A DNA stretch of 9,270 nucleotides, from NCBI GenBank assembly GCA_947471105.1, contig CANIYB010000076.1:1-9270 (forward strand). The letters run 5' to 3'. The DNA comes from Cytophagaceae bacterium (GTDB taxonomy: Bacteria; Bacteroidota; Bacteroidia; Cytophagales; Spirosomataceae). The notes under the pieces are model-generated. The model ran no database searches and was not told the origin of the DNA. It saw nothing but the letters and a program-made list of their open reading frames with translations. Positions 6,854 to 9,270 of this stretch are shown one piece after another (position 1 is the stretch's first letter; each line of letters opens with the position of its first letter). The position numbers and the translations under genes are program-made.

Positions 6854-9262
6854 TTAAAAATCTTTTTCGCCGTAATCTGTTTTGGTTGATTTTACTTTTT
6901 GGCCTCGGTCATTAATTCTGAATCCAAGGCTTACCTGAAAGACACGATCCCATTTTCGATAGTCTGTGCTACTATAAAAATCTCGGGTTTGAGTTTGAAT
7001 CGTTTGGATATTGCTATTGAAAATATTTTGTGCTTGGAAGGTCAAACTGCCTTTGTTTTGCCAAAGTGTATATTTTAAACTCGCATTGGATAACAACAAT
7101 TCGGAGTCAATTCCTTGCGTAGTTACTGATCTGGATAGGTAGTTGAAATCCCATGCGAACCGAAGTCTTGGTGAAATATCGATGACTGTATTGCCATTGA
7201 AATTATAATTAAAGCTATTTTGAGTGGTCTCAATGCCATTGAATTTTCCTTGAACATCAAACTGGTATAAATTGCCTGATAGGTAGATTTTCCAATTTTT
7301 TGCCGCCTTGATTTCGGTCGTAAATTCCATTCCTGTGGATTGTGAATTACCTGCGTTTGTATAGGTCCTTCCTAAAATTGTTCTGGAGTAAATTTCATTG
7401 ACTCTAAAAACTTTACCTTTTAGGATATTCACATAGGCGGTTGCTGTGAAAGATATGTTAGTATATGACTTACTTAATCCCATTTCAAATACATCCGCTA
7501 TTTCAGGCAATAAATTTGGATCACCATTTTCTATGGTTTCTGCATGGCGGTGATTTTTAAATGGAGACATTAATTTAGTGGTGGGCCTATCGATTCTACG
7601 GCTATAGGCCAGTCGAAGCGAATGGGATTCTGATAATTTCCATTGTCCTTGGAACGATGGAAAAAGATAAATTTGGTCTAACGCATAGATTTTGTTAGGC
7701 TCCGCAAGGTGGGTAAGCTGCCGACTTAACATTTCGGATCGAAGTCCAAAGCCGTAGGTGAACAAATTTTTCACTCCACCCCATTGGATATAAGGAGCGT
7801 GAATTTTTTGAGATAAATTCATTTGATCACTAAAATTAGGATCCGAATTCCATTGCTGGTTTGCCGGATTTAATCGCTCAAATAAAAAGTTTCCATCATG
7901 CTGAATTTGACGGATATGATAGCCAATTTCTAATTTTCTATTGTTTGATAATGGTAGAGAATAGTCAATTTGAAATCGTAAGGCTGTCAGAGGACTCGTT
8001 TCGGTCGACCTTTCCCCAAGCAACAATGTGTTTGTCCCTTCATAGGTATCGTAATTATTTAACGGCCCTCCTAATTCTGAATATTCATACAGAGCCAAAG
8101 TCGTTAATTTACTTTTGTTTGCATATGTATGTGTATAGTCCGCAGTGAATGTTTGAAATTTCCCTGAACGAACAAATAAGTTTTGATTGTAAAATTCTCT
8201 TAAGGGTGATTTAAATTGATTTGAAAATAGAGACAGCGAATTTCCTGTCTGAATAAAATCTTGGTAATGCAAATTCGCGGTTCGATCTGTTTGTTTTTCG
8301 CCTATGTAAGCAGACCAATTGATTAAATCGGAGGATTTGGGGTAAAAGCTTCCTCCTGCTCGCAATGAATATTGAAAATCCTTATAGTCTCTTATTCCTT
8401 TTGAGGGCATATAAGTTAACGTGTCTTTGAAGATAGTTCTTATTTCTCCCACACGAAATCCCTCAATGTCAAATCGCCGATAATCAGCCGCCGCAAATAT
8501 ATTCCATTTTTTTTCTGCATAGGTCCACATCAAATCACCACCCCAGCGAAGAGGGTTTGTCCCTCCATTCATCAAATTTCCTGACCATGAAGTTCCGATT
8601 TTACTGTCTTTTTTTGTAACGATATTGATCATTCCTGCCTTTCCATCTGCATCATATTTAGCGGAGGGGGTGGTTAATACTTCAATATTTTCAATTAAGT
8701 TGGCCGGAATTTGTGCTAAAATATCTGCCGGAGTTCGACTAGAGGGTTTGCCATCGACCAATAAAACAAATCCCGAACTACCTCTCAAAGAAATATTTCC
8801 TTCAATATTGACCGTGACAGAGGGTAATCGCTGAATTAATTCAAGACCAGTTCCATTGGCCGCGTTCTGAAATTGACGTGCATTAAAAACCTGTTTATCA
8901 ATTTGTGTGGTATTGGAAGCTCGCTCTCCTTGGACAAATACTTCATTCAAAAGTGTATTTTCTGGTGTTAAACGAATGTTAAATAAAGCGCTTGAAGCGG
9001 TTATGGTTTCTTTAACTGAACGATAATTTAGCGCTTGAACATAGAGATAAGCAATGTCTCCCGGTATTTTTTTAAAGCTAAATTTCCCCAGAGTGTCGCT
9101 TAAGGTGCCTTGGAAAACGGTGGAATCTTTTTTCCAAAGACTTACGTTTGCAAATTGAATCGCTTTACCCGTTTTTTCATCCCGAACAGTTCCTGAAATG
9201 GACTGGCCATTTAGGTTAAAAAAATGTAAGAGTATGATGGTAGTTAATAGGTACGTTTTCAC
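6854..9262 (-). CDS. TonB-dependent-receptor-like outer-membrane beta-barrel protein
   Basis: An 802-residue protein in the outer-membrane beta-barrel family (OMP_b-brl_3 type). Residues 1-19 are a signal peptide (likely NLNG|Q). A CarboxypepD_reg-like domain covers about 20-100 (ISGTVRDEKTGKAIQFANVSL, then a FSFKKIP strand). The plug domain covers about 105-220, with RLPSVTVNIEGNISLRGSSG, VLLVDGKPSSRTPADIL, and the IENIEVLTTPSAKYDADG and INIVTKK elements. A long strand-rich barrel follows, ending VFQVSLGFRI near residue 783, with a 19-residue hydrophilic tail. It is distinct from SusC: no SusD partner lies beside it, and it is shorter. The ligand is unknown. The start is a GTG (9260-9262), immediately preceded by an in-frame TAA. 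No ATG, GTG or TTG follows within the signal peptide, so this start is well supported despite being non-ATG. The stop lies three bases from that of the convergent DUF1080 gene. Confidence 0.93.
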   Translation of the reverse strand: MKTYLLTTIILLHFFNLNGQSISGTVRDEKTGKAIQFANVSLWKKDSTVFQGTLSDTLGKFSFKKIPGDIAYLYVQALNYRSVKETITASSALFNIRLTPENTLLNEVFVQGERASNTTQIDKQVFNARQFQNAANGTGLELIQRLPSVTVNIEGNISLRGSSGFVLLVDGKPSSRTPADILAQIPANLIENIEVLTTPSAKYDADGKAGMINIVTKKDSKIGTSWSGNLMNGGTNPLRWGGDLMWTYAEKKWNIFAAADYRRFDIEGFRVGEIRTIFKDTLTYMPSKGIRDYKDFQYSLRAGGSFYPKSSDLINWSAYIGEKQTDRTANLHYQDFIQTGNSLSLFSNQFKSPLREFYNQNLFVRSGKFQTFTADYTHTYANKSKLTTLALYEYSELGGPLNNYDTYEGTNTLLLGERSTETSPLTALRFQIDYSLPLSNNRKLEIGYHIRQIQHDGNFLFERLNPANQQWNSDPNFSDQMNLSQKIHAPYIQWGGVKNLFTYGFGLRSEMLSRQLTHLAEPNKIYALDQIYLFPSFQGQWKLSESHSLRLAYSRRIDRPTTKLMSPFKNHRHAETIENGDPNLLPEIADVFEMGLSKSYTNISFTATAYVNILKGKVFRVNEIYSRTILGRTYTNAGNSQSTGMEFTTEIKAAKNWKIYLSGNLYQFDVQGKFNGIETTQNSFNYNFNGNTVIDISPRLRFAWDFNYLSRSVTTQGIDSELLLSNASLKYTLWQNKGSLTFQAQNIFNSNIQTIQTQTRDFYSSTDYRKWDRVFQVSLGFRINDRGQKVKSTKTDYGEKDF

Positions 9263-9270
9263 TTAACAAA

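Noticed and set aside
7861..8148. 95-codon plus-strand open frame inside the outer-membrane receptor gene
   Set aside because: It is antisense to well-supported barrel coding sequence, has no recognisable domain and looks like a shadow frame. The same applies to the other short frames opposite the large genes.

Overview
The window comes from a member of the Bacteroidota. It opens with the tail of a SusC-type porin followed by a RagB/SusD lipoprotein. It also holds an OMP_b-brl_3-type outer-membrane receptor, two Bacteroidota-style -7 promoter boxes (TAnnTTTG), and almost no Shine-Dalgarno-like sequences. Moderate GC (about 40% in hand-counted coding lines) and the DUF1080, PhoD and S9D gene set would suit an environmental lineage such as Cytophagales, but the genus is a guess.

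Layout: (1) 1-1565, plus strand: last 23 codons of a susC homologue, then a complete susD homologue, closed by a strong intrinsic terminator at 1584-1616. (2) 1644-4049, plus: a secreted prolyl-oligopeptidase-fold serine peptidase of the glutamyl endopeptidase type (S9D). A long hairpin at 4063-4105 separates it from the next, oppositely oriented pair. (3) 4110-4668, minus: a toxin-antitoxin operon, a ribbon-helix-helix-like antitoxin followed by a MazF/PemK endoribonuclease overlapping by 11 bases. (4) 4669-4756: a very AT-rich divergent control region with a perfect 18-bp palindrome between two outward-facing -7 boxes. (5) 4757-6850, plus: a secreted PhoD-like metallophosphatase and a secreted DUF1080 (3-keto-disaccharide hydrolase-type) protein. 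(6) 6854-9259/9262, minus: a TonB-dependent-receptor-like outer-membrane protein, converging on the DUF1080 gene with only three bases between stop codons.

Except for the toxin-antitoxin pair, every complete gene carries an export signal. The window is therefore mainly envelope and nutrient-acquisition genes: glycan or peptide capture (SusCD), extracytoplasmic peptide cleavage (S9D), phosphate-ester cleavage (PhoD-like), sugar-derivative processing (DUF1080) and receptor-mediated uptake. No carbohydrate-active enzyme of a named GH/PL family, anti-sigma or sigma factor is present to fix the SusCD substrate. The gene orientations and terminators argue for several independent transcription units rather than one locus.

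I see no RNA gene, CRISPR array, insertion sequence or integrase. No intergenic stretch exceeds about 90 bases. I did not find an obviously new multi-gene system. The most interesting signal is the palindromic operator candidate that could let the antitoxin control both its own operon and the divergent phosphatase gene.
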